This document shows, piece after piece, positions 45,571 through 54,042 of a DNA stretch of 64,000 bases (position 1 is its first letter; each line of letters starts with the position of its first letter). The DNA comes from an uncultured Bacteroidales bacterium. Its GTDB lineage: Bacteria > Bacteroidota > Bacteroidia > Bacteroidales > UBA932. The position numbers and the translations under genes are program-made. The notes under the pieces were generated by a model. It was not told the origin of the DNA. It saw only the letters and a list, made by a program, of their open reading frames with translations, and made no database searches. The DNA lies in assembly GCA_900318355.1 (NCBI GenBank), contig ONKE01000042.1:35272-99271 (forward strand). The letters run 5' to 3'.

Positions 45571-46993
45571 GATATTCCCAGGTGCGCGCTACGGAAGCGA
45601 TTTCGAGCTTCTCGTCCGGGGAGTGGGGATACCTGATGGTGGGTCCGATCGAGACCATCTCCCAGTTGGGATATTTGGCGCCCATGATGGCGCATTCCAG
45701 ACCGCCGTGCGTGGCGCGGACCATCATCTTTTCGCCGTAGAGCTTTTCATACTGTTCCATCATCACCTTGTTCATCGGAGTGTCGAGCTTCGGTGCCCAG
45801 CCGCTGTAGCCGCCTTCGAAGGAAATGACGTCGGCCCCGGCGAGCTCGTAGAGGCAACGGACGCGCAGGGCAAGGTAGTCCTTCGAGGAATCAACGGCGC
45901 TGCGCATCAGCGAATGGATTGAGATATAACCCTTTTCAGTGCGGACGATGGCCAGGTTGATGGAGGTCTCGGTCAGGCCGGGCATGGCCTGGCTCATGCG
46001 GATAACTCCGGAGGGAGCGGCGATGATGGCCTTGACGGCCTTGAGGATGGCGCTGCCCTGGATATATTTCGGCATCACGGCAACTTCCTCGATGGCGAGC
46101 GCGGACTCGGGATCGCTGTCGATGAATTCGGCGCGGATTTCGGCGAACTTGGCCTCGATACGGGCCTTGACGGCATCCAGACGGTCGGCGGGGACGAGGA
46201 TTTCGGAGGTAGCCTCGAACGGGATGGCGTTGCGCAGGGAACCGCCACGGAAGAACACGACCTTGACACCTTCTTCCTGCAGAAGCGGGAGGAGGATGCG
46301 GGCGACGACCTTGTTGGCGTTGGCGCGATACAGGGAAATGTCCATGCCGGAGTGGCCGCCCTTCAGGCCGGAAACGGTGAAGCGGAGGGCGCGCATGCCT
46401 TCGGGAGTGTTGTATTTGCGGTATTTGAACTTCGCGGTGGCATCCAGACCGCCGGCGCAACCGACGCAGAGTTCACCCTCATCCTCGGAGTCGAGGTTGA
46501 TGAGGATGTCGCCCTTGAGGACGCCGGGACGCAGTTCGTTGGCACCTGTCATGCCCGTCTCCTCGTCGTAGGTGACCAGAACCTCGAGCGGACCGTGCTT
46601 TACGGAAGGGTCTTCCAGAGCGGCGAGTCCCATGGCCACGCCGATACCGTTGTCGGCGCCGAGGGTGGTGCGGTCGGCCGTTACCCAGTCGCCGTCGATA
46701 TAGGCGTTGATGGGGTCTTTGAGGAAATCGTGGTCGCTGTCGGAAGTCTTCTGGGGCACCATGTCCATGTGGCCCTGAAGGATGATGCCGCGGCGGTCTT
46801 CCATCCCGGGAGTGGCGGGAACGCGGATGATGATGTTGCCGGTCTCGTCACGGACGGTGTCGAAGCCGTGGGATTTGCCCCACTCGTAGAGGTAGGCTAT
46901 CACTTTGCCCTCATGCTTGGAGGGACGGGGAATACGGGTAAGCGCATAGAAGTTGTTCCATACGACTTTCGGTTCAAGATCTTTAATACTCAT
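45536..46993 (-). CDS. pepD: Cytosol non-specific dipeptidase (aminoacyl-histidine dipeptidase)
   Basis: 485-residue M20C di-zinc peptidase that splits dipeptides in the cytoplasm. Metal and catalytic residues are visible: H75 and D77 in GHMDMV, D114 in LGADNGIG, the catalytic Glu and metal Glu in DEETGMTGA (E144, E145), the D of LINLDSEDEG and H-GGLEC near the end. Length matches PepD of Bacteroidetes. It is the last gene of an lpxL-DUF4831-pepD unit and starts 19 bases after the DUF4831 gene. Confidence 0.95.
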   Translation of the reverse strand: MSIKDLEPKVVWNNFYALTRIPRPSKHEGKVIAYLYEWGKSHGFDTVRDETGNIIIRVPATPGMEDRRGIILQGHMDMVPQKTSDSDHDFLKDPINAYIDGDWVTADRTTLGADNGIGVAMGLAALEDPSVKHGPLEVLVTYDEETGMTGANELRPGVLKGDILINLDSEDEGELCVGCAGGLDATAKFKYRKYNTPEGMRALRFTVSGLKGGHSGMDISLYRANANKVVARILLPLLQEEGVKVVFFRGGSLRNAIPFEATSEILVPADRLDAVKARIEAKFAEIRAEFIDSDPESALAIEEVAVMPKYIQGSAILKAVKAIIAAPSGVIRMSQAMPGLTETSINLAIVRTEKGYISIHSLMRSAVDSSKDYLALRVRCLYELAGADVISFEGGYSGWAPKLDTPMNKVMMEQYEKLYGEKMMVRATHGGLECAIMGAKYPNWEMVSIGPTIRYPHSPDEKLEIASVARTWEYLKAVLENAPKR

Positions 46994-47012
46994 ATGTTTG
47001 GAAATGGATTGG

Positions 47013-48035
47013 TTATTCGTTTACGGGCATGCTGCTCTCGATGCCGAGCTGATAGACGGGGATGCGGCTCTGCAGGAGGACCGAGGCGCCGTTTTTCAGC
47101 TGGACGTCGCACACGGCCGGGATGCGGTAGTAGCCTACCTGTCCCTTGCCCGGCTTTACGGCGACGGGAGCGGGAGAGACTATCTTCTGGGGCTTAAGCT
47201 CCAGAAGGTAAGGCTTGCCGGAGACATCCTCGGCGGGGACCAGGCCCTCGGAATCCGAGAGGCGGAAGGCTATGTAGAGCTGGTTTTTGTTGTCTTTGGA
47301 AGGAACGATGTCATAGTTCATCTGCTGCTCGCAGACATCGCTGTAGCCGGTGAAGAGGGTCATGTATTCCTTTTCGAGGCGGGTGATTTCCTCAATGGCC
47401 GCGCCCATGGCCTCGCCGCTGTAGGTCGCGTCGGTGTCGCCGATGACGATTCCGACACGCATGGAGCGGAGCTTGAAAATCATGTCGGCGGCTTCCTTGG
47501 CCCGGGCCTCAAGCGACTTTTCGACCACCATCTGCTGCTGGACAGCCACTATGCCCTGCTTTTCGTTGCGGTAGAGAGTGGCGTTGGAGGAAGTCAGGTT
47601 GGAAGATATACCCTTGGCGGAGAAGTCGCCGCGGCCGTCGGCGGGAAAACGCCATGAGCCCTCGGCGGGAGCACCGCCGCCGAACGACACGAGACCCTGG
47701 GTGGTCAGTGCCAGGAACGTGGGGACACCCTTGCCGGGAGTAATAAGGAAACGGCGGCTCTGGTCGGCCTCAGAAAGGGCTGACAGACGGATATCGGTCA
47801 CCCTGCAGGTAACTTCATCGGACTGACGGGCGTCGATGCCGAGATATTTCTGGGCATAACGGGCGTAGGGTCCTGCGTAGAACGACTCCTTCTCGGCCTT
47901 GACTTCCAGGCGGATGACCGTCTGGGGAAGGGCGTATGACACGGTGCCGACAGGGTCGGTGCCGAGATATTCCTGGGCGGAGGCCTGGAAGGCCAGGGCC
48001 AGGATCAGCGCGGAGGACAGGATTTTTCTTGACAT
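47013..48035 (-). CDS. DUF4831 exported protein
   Basis: 340 residues: signal peptide MSRKILSSALILALAFQASAQ, then a mixed domain with YALPQTVIRLEVKAEKESFYAGPYARYAQKYLG near the N-terminus, the characteristic opening of the Bacteroidetes DUF4831 family, and GYYRIPAVCDVQL near the C-terminus. No enzymatic motif is recognised. It starts 2 bases after the stop of the LpxL-like gene; the longer frame to 48047 would use a TTG and delay the signal peptide. Confidence 0.85.
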   Translation of the reverse strand: MSRKILSSALILALAFQASAQEYLGTDPVGTVSYALPQTVIRLEVKAEKESFYAGPYARYAQKYLGIDARQSDEVTCRVTDIRLSALSEADQSRRFLITPGKGVPTFLALTTQGLVSFGGGAPAEGSWRFPADGRGDFSAKGISSNLTSSNATLYRNEKQGIVAVQQQMVVEKSLEARAKEAADMIFKLRSMRVGIVIGDTDATYSGEAMGAAIEEITRLEKEYMTLFTGYSDVCEQQMNYDIVPSKDNKNQLYIAFRLSDSEGLVPAEDVSGKPYLLELKPQKIVSPAPVAVKPGKGQVGYYRIPAVCDVQLKNGASVLLQSRIPVYQLGIESSMPVNE

Positions 48036-48037
48036 TG

Positions 48038-48973
48038 CTATTTCCAACGTTTATGGCTCCAGAGATAGTTCCAGGGCTGGGCCTGGATATCTTTCTCGAG
48101 CAGCCGGTAGTATTCGGTCATTATTTCTTCGGGAGTGTGGTCGGCAGCGTTGTCGAAGAGGGGCTGGAAAGTGAGCCTGTAGCGGCCTCTTTCAGCGATT
48201 TCCCAACGCAGGTAGATGACGCGCATCTTCAACTTGCAGGCGAGCTGGGCGCCTCCGGTCATGGCTTCGGTCCTCTGGTGGAGGAACTCCCCGACGTCGC
48301 AGCGGGCGGCGGCGCCGTAAGGATATTGGTCCGTGTTGAAGAAATACAGCTTCTTTTCGCGACGGTGCGATACGGCATAGCGCAGGATCTGGCCGGACTC
48401 GACATAGCCCTCGTATCCGAGGTGGGCCACAGGGGCGCAGCGCATGTCGCCGATCACGCTGTTCCACAGGGCGTTGTGAAGATTCATATAGACCACCACC
48501 ACTTCCTTGTGGGTTATGCCCAGGACATGGTCGGGGTCGTAATTGTAGCTTGCCAGACCGCCCTGGAGCTCCCAGTTGCCCTGGTGGCTGTTGAGGACCA
48601 TTATGCTCGAGGAGTTTTCCACCATTTCGTTGAGCTCGGCGGTGTTGGTGATTTCGACCAGATGCTGGCGGTGGAGCCTTTCGGCGCCGCGGTCGCCGGT
48701 GCAGCCGCCGAACCATATTGCCTCTGCGAAAATGTCGCCGAAATGAGAGTAGAACTGCCTTGCGATGGCTTTTACCTCGTCATATTTCTTGTCGGGGAAA
48801 CTGCGGGCGATGTTGGTCACTATCTCGTCCCGGCGGTAGTGCATCAGGTCGCGCATCACCCACACCGCCACGCGCGAAAGAGCGTAGTGGACTTTCAGGG
48901 GCAGCTGGCCCAGGCACCACATAATGCCGTGCATAAGGCGCTTGCCGAGAGATTTCTTTTCTTTCTTTCCCAT
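48038..48973 (-). CDS. LpxL/HtrB-family lipid A (or other envelope lipid) acyltransferase
   Basis: 311 residues. The N-terminal region is basic and amphipathic; the family motif H-x4-E appears as NSHQGNWE (about 129-136). The FFNTDQYPYGAAAR segment and the C-terminal EYYRLLEKDIQAQPWNYLWSHKRWK ending with W-x-H-x-R-W are typical of the LpxL/LpxM fold. It should transfer an acyl chain to the lipid A precursor at the inner membrane. Bacteroidetes homologues also act on other lipids, so the acceptor is an inference. First gene of a three-gene unit. Confidence 0.9.
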   Translation of the reverse strand: MGKKEKKSLGKRLMHGIMWCLGQLPLKVHYALSRVAVWVMRDLMHYRRDEIVTNIARSFPDKKYDEVKAIARQFYSHFGDIFAEAIWFGGCTGDRGAERLHRQHLVEITNTAELNEMVENSSSIMVLNSHQGNWELQGGLASYNYDPDHVLGITHKEVVVVYMNLHNALWNSVIGDMRCAPVAHLGYEGYVESGQILRYAVSHRREKKLYFFNTDQYPYGAAARCDVGEFLHQRTEAMTGGAQLACKLKMRVIYLRWEIAERGRYRLTFQPLFDNAADHTPEEIMTEYYRLLEKDIQAQPWNYLWSHKRWK

Positions 48974-48982
48974 AGCAACTCA

Positions 48983-48990
48983 CAAATATA
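48983..48990 (-). promoter_or_regulatory. Promoter -7 element of the lpxL-DUF4831-pepD unit
   Basis: TATATTTG on the minus strand, 9 bases before the ATG at 48973. Confidence 0.6.
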
Positions 48991-49013
48991 GGTAAATTTC
49001 GCGGAATTCTTGC

Positions 49014-49021
49014 TATCTTTG
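49014..49021 (+). promoter_or_regulatory. Promoter -7 element of the POT-kinase-tldD-tldE operon
   Basis: TATCTTTG followed by TATG, 33 bases before the ATG at 49055. Confidence 0.65.
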
Positions 49022-49054
49022 TATGTTTGCTTGACGATACTAAAACGCAAAGAT

Positions 49055-50581
49055 ATGTTCAAAGGACAGCCAAAGGGCTTGTTTGCCCTAGCACTCGCCA
49101 ACACCGGAGAACGGTTTGGCTACTACACGATGATCGCCGTTTTCGCCCTCTTCCTCAGGGCCAATTTCGGGCTTGAGCCCGGCACGGCAGGCCTCATTTA
49201 CAGTACTTTCCTCGGACTGGTGTACTTCCTGCCCCTTGTCGGAGGCATCCTGGCCGACAAGTTCGGATTCGGACGCATGGTAACCACCGGCATCCTGGTG
49301 ATGTTCTTCGGCTACCTGCTGCTTTCCATTCCCCTCGGAAGCGGCACCCCGGCCCTTATCGGCATGATGGCTGCCCTGCTTCTGATCAGCTTCGGCACGG
49401 GCCTGTTCAAAGGCAACCTCCAGGTCATGGTAGGCGACCTCTACAACGACCCCCAGTATGCCGCAAAGCGTGACGCCGGCTTCTCGCTCTTCTACATGGC
49501 CATCAACATCGGCGCCCTGTTCGCCCCCACCGCGGCCATCAAGATCAAGGAATGGGCCGAGCTCAGCCTCGGATTCGACGGCAACGCCGCCTACCATTTC
49601 TCCTTCGCGGTAGCCTGCGTCTCCCTCGTCGTTTCCATCGCCATCTACTACGCCTTCCGCAAGACTTTCGTCCACGTCGAAGGCAACGGCGGCAAGAAAG
49701 ACAAGAAAGCCGAAATCGTCGACAACCTCACCCCCGAGCAGACCAAGAGCCGCATGGTGGCCCTCTTCCTGGTGTTCGCAGTGGTTATCTTCTTCTGGAT
49801 GGCCTTCCACCAGAACGGCCTCACGCTCACCTACTTCGCCAACGAATTCACCGAGCGCAGCGCCTCCGGCCTCGCCGCCATGCCCTTCAGCGTATGGAAC
49901 CTCGTGGCAGTCATCGCCATAGTCTACGCCCTGTTCTCCGTATTCGAGAGCGAGACTTCCCGCGGCAAATGGATTTCCTGCGGAGTCGTGGTGCTGGCCG
50001 TCGCATTCCTCGTATGGCAATACACCCGCATGACCGGCTCCATCGCCATCAGCGCCCCTATCTTCCAGCAGTTCAATCCCTTCTACGTCGTAGCCCTGAC
50101 CCCGGTCAGCATGGCCATCTTCGGAGCCCTTGCCAAGAAGGGCAAAGAGCCCAGCGCCCCCCGCAAGATCGCCTACGGCATGCTCGTCGCCGCGGTAGCC
50201 TTCGGCTTCATGGCCTTCGCCTCCATCGGCCTCAACACCCCTGCATACCAGGCAACCGTGGTCGGCACCGACGCCGAGACCCTCGTCTCTCCCTACTGGC
50301 TCATAAGCGTTTACCTCATCCTTACCTTCGGCGAGCTGCTGCTCAGCCCTATGGGCATTTCCTTCGTCTCGAAGGTCGCTCCTCCCAAATACAAGGGTAT
50401 GATGATGGGTATGTGGTTCGTCGCCACCGCCCTTGGCAACTTCCTCGTCCAGGTCGGCGGTCACCTCTGGGGCAACCTGCCTCTCTGGGTGGTGTGGGCC
50501 GTGTTCCTGGCGCTCTGCCTCATCTCCGCCGCCTTCATGTTCGTAATGATGGGCCGTCTGGAGGCCGCCACCAAAGAGTAA
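49055..50581 (+). CDS. POT/PTR-family proton-dependent oligopeptide transporter
   Basis: 508 residues, 12 or more membrane helices. The proton-coupling motif ExxERFxYY appears in helix 1 as NTGERFGYYTM (Glu preceded by Gly here), the PTR2 signature region as GLVYFLPLVGGILADKFGFG, and the second signature as FSLFYMAINIGALFAP. Helix 7 and helix 10 regions (MAFHQNGLTLTYFAN, YLILTFGELLLSPMGISFVSKVAP) also fit. It imports di- and tripeptides. The coupled downstream genes encode a kinase and the TldD/TldE protease, so imported peptides may be processed there (inference). Confidence 0.92.
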   Translation: MFKGQPKGLFALALANTGERFGYYTMIAVFALFLRANFGLEPGTAGLIYSTFLGLVYFLPLVGGILADKFGFGRMVTTGILVMFFGYLLLSIPLGSGTPALIGMMAALLLISFGTGLFKGNLQVMVGDLYNDPQYAAKRDAGFSLFYMAINIGALFAPTAAIKIKEWAELSLGFDGNAAYHFSFAVACVSLVVSIAIYYAFRKTFVHVEGNGGKKDKKAEIVDNLTPEQTKSRMVALFLVFAVVIFFWMAFHQNGLTLTYFANEFTERSASGLAAMPFSVWNLVAVIAIVYALFSVFESETSRGKWISCGVVVLAVAFLVWQYTRMTGSIAISAPIFQQFNPFYVVALTPVSMAIFGALAKKGKEPSAPRKIAYGMLVAAVAFGFMAFASIGLNTPAYQATVVGTDAETLVSPYWLISVYLILTFGELLLSPMGISFVSKVAPPKYKGMMMGMWFVATALGNFLVQVGGHLWGNLPLWVVWAVFLALCLISAAFMFVMMGRLEAATKE

Positions 50582-50584
50582 GCC

Positions 50585-51187
50585 TTGGGAAAGAAACAGC
50601 AGCCCCGGCTCTACATCATTTCCGGATGCAACGGCTCCGGCAAGACCACTGCCTCGTACACGGTCCTGCCGGAGGTTCTCGGCTGCAGGCAGTTCGTCAA
50701 TTCGGACGAATTCGCCAAGGGACTCTCGCCCTTCAGCCCGGGCAGCGCCTCGGTCCAGGCCAGCCGCTACATGGTGCTGAAGATCCGCTACCTGATGACC
50801 CGCGGGGAAGACTTCGCCATCGAAACCACCCTTGCGACGCGCAGCCTTAAGAAAATCATCCTCAGGGCCCGCGAGCTGGGCTATTTCGTCACGGTGCTGT
50901 ACTTCTGGCTCAACTCCCCCGACCTTGCCGTCGCAAGGGTGGCCGACAGGGTGGCACACGGCGGACACGACATCCCTGAAATAACCATCCGGCGCCGCTA
51001 TGACGTCGGTCTGCGCTACCTGTTTACCGACTACATGCCCATCGCCGACCGCTGGGTTCTGGCCGACAACTCGGAAATCCCCTACAAGGTCATAGCCCAG
51101 GGCTGGAAGGAAAACATGGTCGTTCAGGACAACCGTAAATTCGAGTCCATCCGTTCCTACGTGATGACTCTGGACAACAACGAATGA
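50585..51187 (+). CDS. Zeta-toxin-like P-loop kinase (COG4185 type), no antitoxin partner
   Basis: 200 residues. Walker A SGCNGSGKTT (about 13-22), the conserved Asp of FVNSDEFAKGLSPF (D41), and the AIETTLATRS block (about 78-87) match the COG4185 group, which is related to zeta toxins that phosphorylate UDP-N-acetylglucosamine. No epsilon-type or other small antitoxin is adjacent, so a housekeeping kinase is more likely than a toxin. The start must be TTG at 50585 (next Met is past the P-loop), 3 bases after the transporter stop. Its stop overlaps the tldD start as ATGA. Confidence 0.83.
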   Translation: MGKKQQPRLYIISGCNGSGKTTASYTVLPEVLGCRQFVNSDEFAKGLSPFSPGSASVQASRYMVLKIRYLMTRGEDFAIETTLATRSLKKIILRARELGYFVTVLYFWLNSPDLAVARVADRVAHGGHDIPEITIRRRYDVGLRYLFTDYMPIADRWVLADNSEIPYKVIAQGWKENMVVQDNRKFESIRSYVMTLDNNE

Positions 51188-52617
51188 TTTTACCACAAGA
51201 TACTTACCTGAGGCTTTTCGGCGTGGATCGGGAACTTCTCGACCGTCTGGTCGCGGCCGCCCTTTCCGAAGGCGGCGACTATGCCGACCTCTTTTTCGAA
51301 GACACCTCCTACCGTGACCTCCTGCTCCGTGACGGCGTCGTAGCCTCCGGCGGCTCGCACATCGATTTCGGCGTAGGAATCCGCACGCTGAAAGGCGAAA
51401 AGACCGGCTACGCCTACACCGAGAGCACCGATGCCGCATCGATGATGGACGCGGCGCGCGCTGCCGCAACCATCGCCAGGGACGCCCCCGAAACCGGCCC
51501 GTATCCGACCTTCCCCTTCCCCGGGAAGCCCAATCCGGCTGCGGACCGCTACCCGGTCGAAAAAGACTGGCGCACCACCCCGGCAAAGGAGTTCCTTCCC
51601 CTCCTGGAAAGGCTCGAGGCCATAATCCGCAGCCGTGACAGCCGCGTCTCCAAGGTAATCGCCATGCTTTCGGCCCAGCAGAGCAACATCCTGATGTACA
51701 ACTCCCTGGGCGAGCTGAAATACGACACCCGCCCCTGCGGGACCATTGCCGTCTCGGTGGTGTTTTCCGACGGGAAATCCCAGCAAAACACCCACGTCAG
51801 CAGGAGTTTCCGCTGCGGAGCGGAAATGCTTTCAGAGAGCCTCCTTCAAGAGCTCGCCGACGACGCCGTCCGCAACCTTGACGACCGTTTCGCCGCACGC
51901 AGGCCCAAAGGCGGCCAGATGCCCGTCGTAATGGGTGCCGGCGCCTCCGGTATCCTGCTCCACGAGGCCATGGGACATGCTTTCGAGGCCGATTTCAACA
52001 GGAAGGAGCAGTCCATATTCTCCGACAAGATGGGCCGGCGCGTCTGCGCGGAAAACATAACAATAGTCGACGACGGCACCCTTCGCGGCAACCGCGGTGC
52101 GATCAACGTAGACGACGAGGGCGTCCCGGGCCAGCGCACCGTCATGGTGGACCACGGCATCCTCACGTCCTACCTCCACGACCGCATAAGCGCCAGGCAC
52201 TACGGTGTGCGTCCGACAGGCAACGGCCGCCGGGAATCCTTCCGCTACAACCCTATCCCGCGCATGCGTGCGACATATATGGAAAGCGGCACTGACGACC
52301 CTCAGGCCATCATTGCCTCGGTCCGCAGCGGAATCTACGTGGACGAATTCGCCAACGGCCAGGTGAAAATCGGCGAAGGCGACTTCACCTTCTACGTCAA
52401 GAGCGGCTACCTCATCGAAAACGGCAAGCTGACCGCCCCTATCGGCGACATCAACATAATCGGCAACGGGCCGGAAGCGCTCTCCGACATAGTGGCGGTG
52501 GGCAACGACGGCAAGGTGGACCCGGGAGCATGGACCTGCGGAAAAGAGCAGAGCGTACCCGTCTCCTGCGGCATCCCGACCGTGCTGGTAAGCAAACTTA
52601 CAGTAGGAGGAGAATGA
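51184..52617 (+). CDS. tldD: Metalloprotease TldD
   Basis: 477 residues, catalytic subunit of the TldD/TldE protease, which degrades unfolded peptides and in some bacteria matures modified peptides such as microcin B17. The HExxxH zinc motif is H260-E261-A-M-G-H265 in LLHEAMGHAFEAD, followed by GAINVDDEGVPGQRT and the C-terminal Cys segment CGKEQSVPVSCG. It overlaps the kinase gene by ATGA at its start and tldE by ATGA at its end, so all three are coupled. Confidence 0.94.
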   Translation: MILPQDTYLRLFGVDRELLDRLVAAALSEGGDYADLFFEDTSYRDLLLRDGVVASGGSHIDFGVGIRTLKGEKTGYAYTESTDAASMMDAARAAATIARDAPETGPYPTFPFPGKPNPAADRYPVEKDWRTTPAKEFLPLLERLEAIIRSRDSRVSKVIAMLSAQQSNILMYNSLGELKYDTRPCGTIAVSVVFSDGKSQQNTHVSRSFRCGAEMLSESLLQELADDAVRNLDDRFAARRPKGGQMPVVMGAGASGILLHEAMGHAFEADFNRKEQSIFSDKMGRRVCAENITIVDDGTLRGNRGAINVDDEGVPGQRTVMVDHGILTSYLHDRISARHYGVRPTGNGRRESFRYNPIPRMRATYMESGTDDPQAIIASVRSGIYVDEFANGQVKIGEGDFTFYVKSGYLIENGKLTAPIGDINIIGNGPEALSDIVAVGNDGKVDPGAWTCGKEQSVPVSCGIPTVLVSKLTVGGE

Positions 52618-53987
52618 TGGAAAACATACCCTGGAGCATAACAGAGGCCGAAATCAGCCTCGCACGCCGTTGCGTGGAAATAGCCCTGGAAGAGGGCGCC
52701 TCCGACGTGAGGGTGTCCCTGAGCAAAAGCCTCATGGACCTTGTCCTCGTCAGGGACGGCTCCCCCGACAAAGTCTCCCGCGCTGGAGACAGGTCTCTGA
52801 CGTTCAACATTTTCGCCGACGGGCGCTACGGCACTTTCTCCGTCAACAGGCTCGACGGCGAGCTGATGCGCAGTTTCCTCCACGATGCAGTGGAGACGGT
52901 GAGGATGCTGGCCCCCGACGAGTTCCGCCGGCTGCCCGACCCTTCCCGCACGGCCAAAAACGCCCGCACCGGACTGGAGCTCGGGCTTTACGACCCGTCC
53001 TACGCATCGCTCTCGCCATCCGAAAGGCTTGAGACGGCCTGCGGAGCATCGATATTTGCGACTGCAAAGCCGGAAGGATGCCGGCTGATTTCCGAAGAAA
53101 TAGAATATTCCAATTCCATCTACGACAATCTCGTCATAGACTCCCGCGGCCTGGAAGCACGCCACATCGAGAGTTCCTTCGAGATAGGCTGCGAAACGAC
53201 AATCGCCGACGCCCGCGGCAACAAATACAGCGGCTACTGGTGGGACGCCTCCCCGATGAGGGGCGACCTTTCCACCTCGGACGTATGCGCAAAAGCCCTG
53301 CAAAGGGCCATGGCGCAGATCAACCCGCTCCCCCATCCCGGCGGCGCCTGCACGATGGTAGTTGAAAATGAAGCCGCGGCCCGGCTGCTCAGCCCCGTTC
53401 TGGGTGCCCTCAGCGCCTTTTCCGTCCAGCAGGGCAATTCCTTCCTGAGGGATTCCCTGGGCAAAAAGGTTTTCGCCGACGGCTTCACCCTTTGCGACAG
53501 GCCCCATGATAAAGGATGCAGCGGTTCGAAACTGTTCGACAGCGAAGGAGTCGCCACGTCGGAAGCCCCGATAATCGAAGGAGGCACCGTCAGGCAATAT
53601 TTCATCAACACCTACATGTCCGGAAAGCTCGGCATGCCGCCGACAAGGGAAGACGCGATGCGCCCCACGGTGCTTCCGTTCCGCCCCGACGGCGCCAAAG
53701 AAGGGTCTTTCGGGACCGACGAAATACTCGCCCTCTGCGGCGAAGGCATCCTCGTCACCGGTTTTAACGGAGGCAACCACAATGCCGCCACAGGCGATTT
53801 CTCCTACGGCGTAGAAGGCTTCGCATTCAAAGGCGGACAGATTGTCCACCCTATCCGCGGGATGGTGATTACCGGCAATATGCTGACTCTCTGGAACAAC
53901 CTCATCGCCGCCGGCGACAACCCCCGCCGCGGCGCCGGGAAGCAGGTGCCGACCCTGGCATTCTCGCAGGTAGAATTCAGCGCCTGA
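52614..53987 (+). CDS. pmbA: TldE/PmbA, non-catalytic partner of TldD
   Basis: 457 residues of the same fold as TldD but without HExxxH: the corresponding stretch reads NEAAARLLSPVLGAL, which is the TldE pattern. TDEILALCGEGILVTGFNGGNHNAATGDFSYGV near the C-terminus is the PmbA signature region (key part ATGDFSYGV). It forms the heterodimer with TldD. The ATG at 52614 overlaps the tldD stop; a strong AGGAGGAG lies just before it, inside the tldD end. A second ATG follows immediately. A GAGGCG/CGCCTC hairpin without a T-tract lies at 53986-54004. Confidence 0.93.
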   Translation: MMENIPWSITEAEISLARRCVEIALEEGASDVRVSLSKSLMDLVLVRDGSPDKVSRAGDRSLTFNIFADGRYGTFSVNRLDGELMRSFLHDAVETVRMLAPDEFRRLPDPSRTAKNARTGLELGLYDPSYASLSPSERLETACGASIFATAKPEGCRLISEEIEYSNSIYDNLVIDSRGLEARHIESSFEIGCETTIADARGNKYSGYWWDASPMRGDLSTSDVCAKALQRAMAQINPLPHPGGACTMVVENEAAARLLSPVLGALSAFSVQQGNSFLRDSLGKKVFADGFTLCDRPHDKGCSGSKLFDSEGVATSEAPIIEGGTVRQYFINTYMSGKLGMPPTREDAMRPTVLPFRPDGAKEGSFGTDEILALCGEGILVTGFNGGNHNAATGDFSYGVEGFAFKGGQIVHPIRGMVITGNMLTLWNNLIAAGDNPRRGAGKQVPTLAFSQVEFSA

Positions 53988-54031
53988 GGCGAAAACACCG
54001 CCTCGCCTGAGCACCATCCGGAATTATTGAT

Positions 54032-54039
54032 TATCTTTG
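54032..54039 (+). promoter_or_regulatory. Promoter -7 element of GT2-trkA-glpT, possibly giving a leaderless mRNA
   Basis: TATCTTTG ends 3 bases before the first ATG (54043) and 6 before the second (54046). Confidence 0.6.
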
Positions 54040-54042
54040 CTG

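Noticed and set aside
50585-51187. Toxin-antitoxin system based on the zeta-like kinase
   Set aside because: No small antitoxin gene lies on either side; neighbours are a transporter and tldD, and the sequence fits the COG4185 housekeeping group better than plasmid zeta toxins.
49088-51586. 832-codon minus-strand frame opposite the POT transporter and kinase genes
   Set aside because: Composition-biased translation with no domain; the plus strand encodes clear POT, P-loop and TldD proteins. GC-rich codon use keeps antisense frames open here.
52407-54017. 536-codon minus-strand frame opposite tldD/tldE
   Set aside because: Same reason: mirror of two well-identified genes, no signal peptide or motif.
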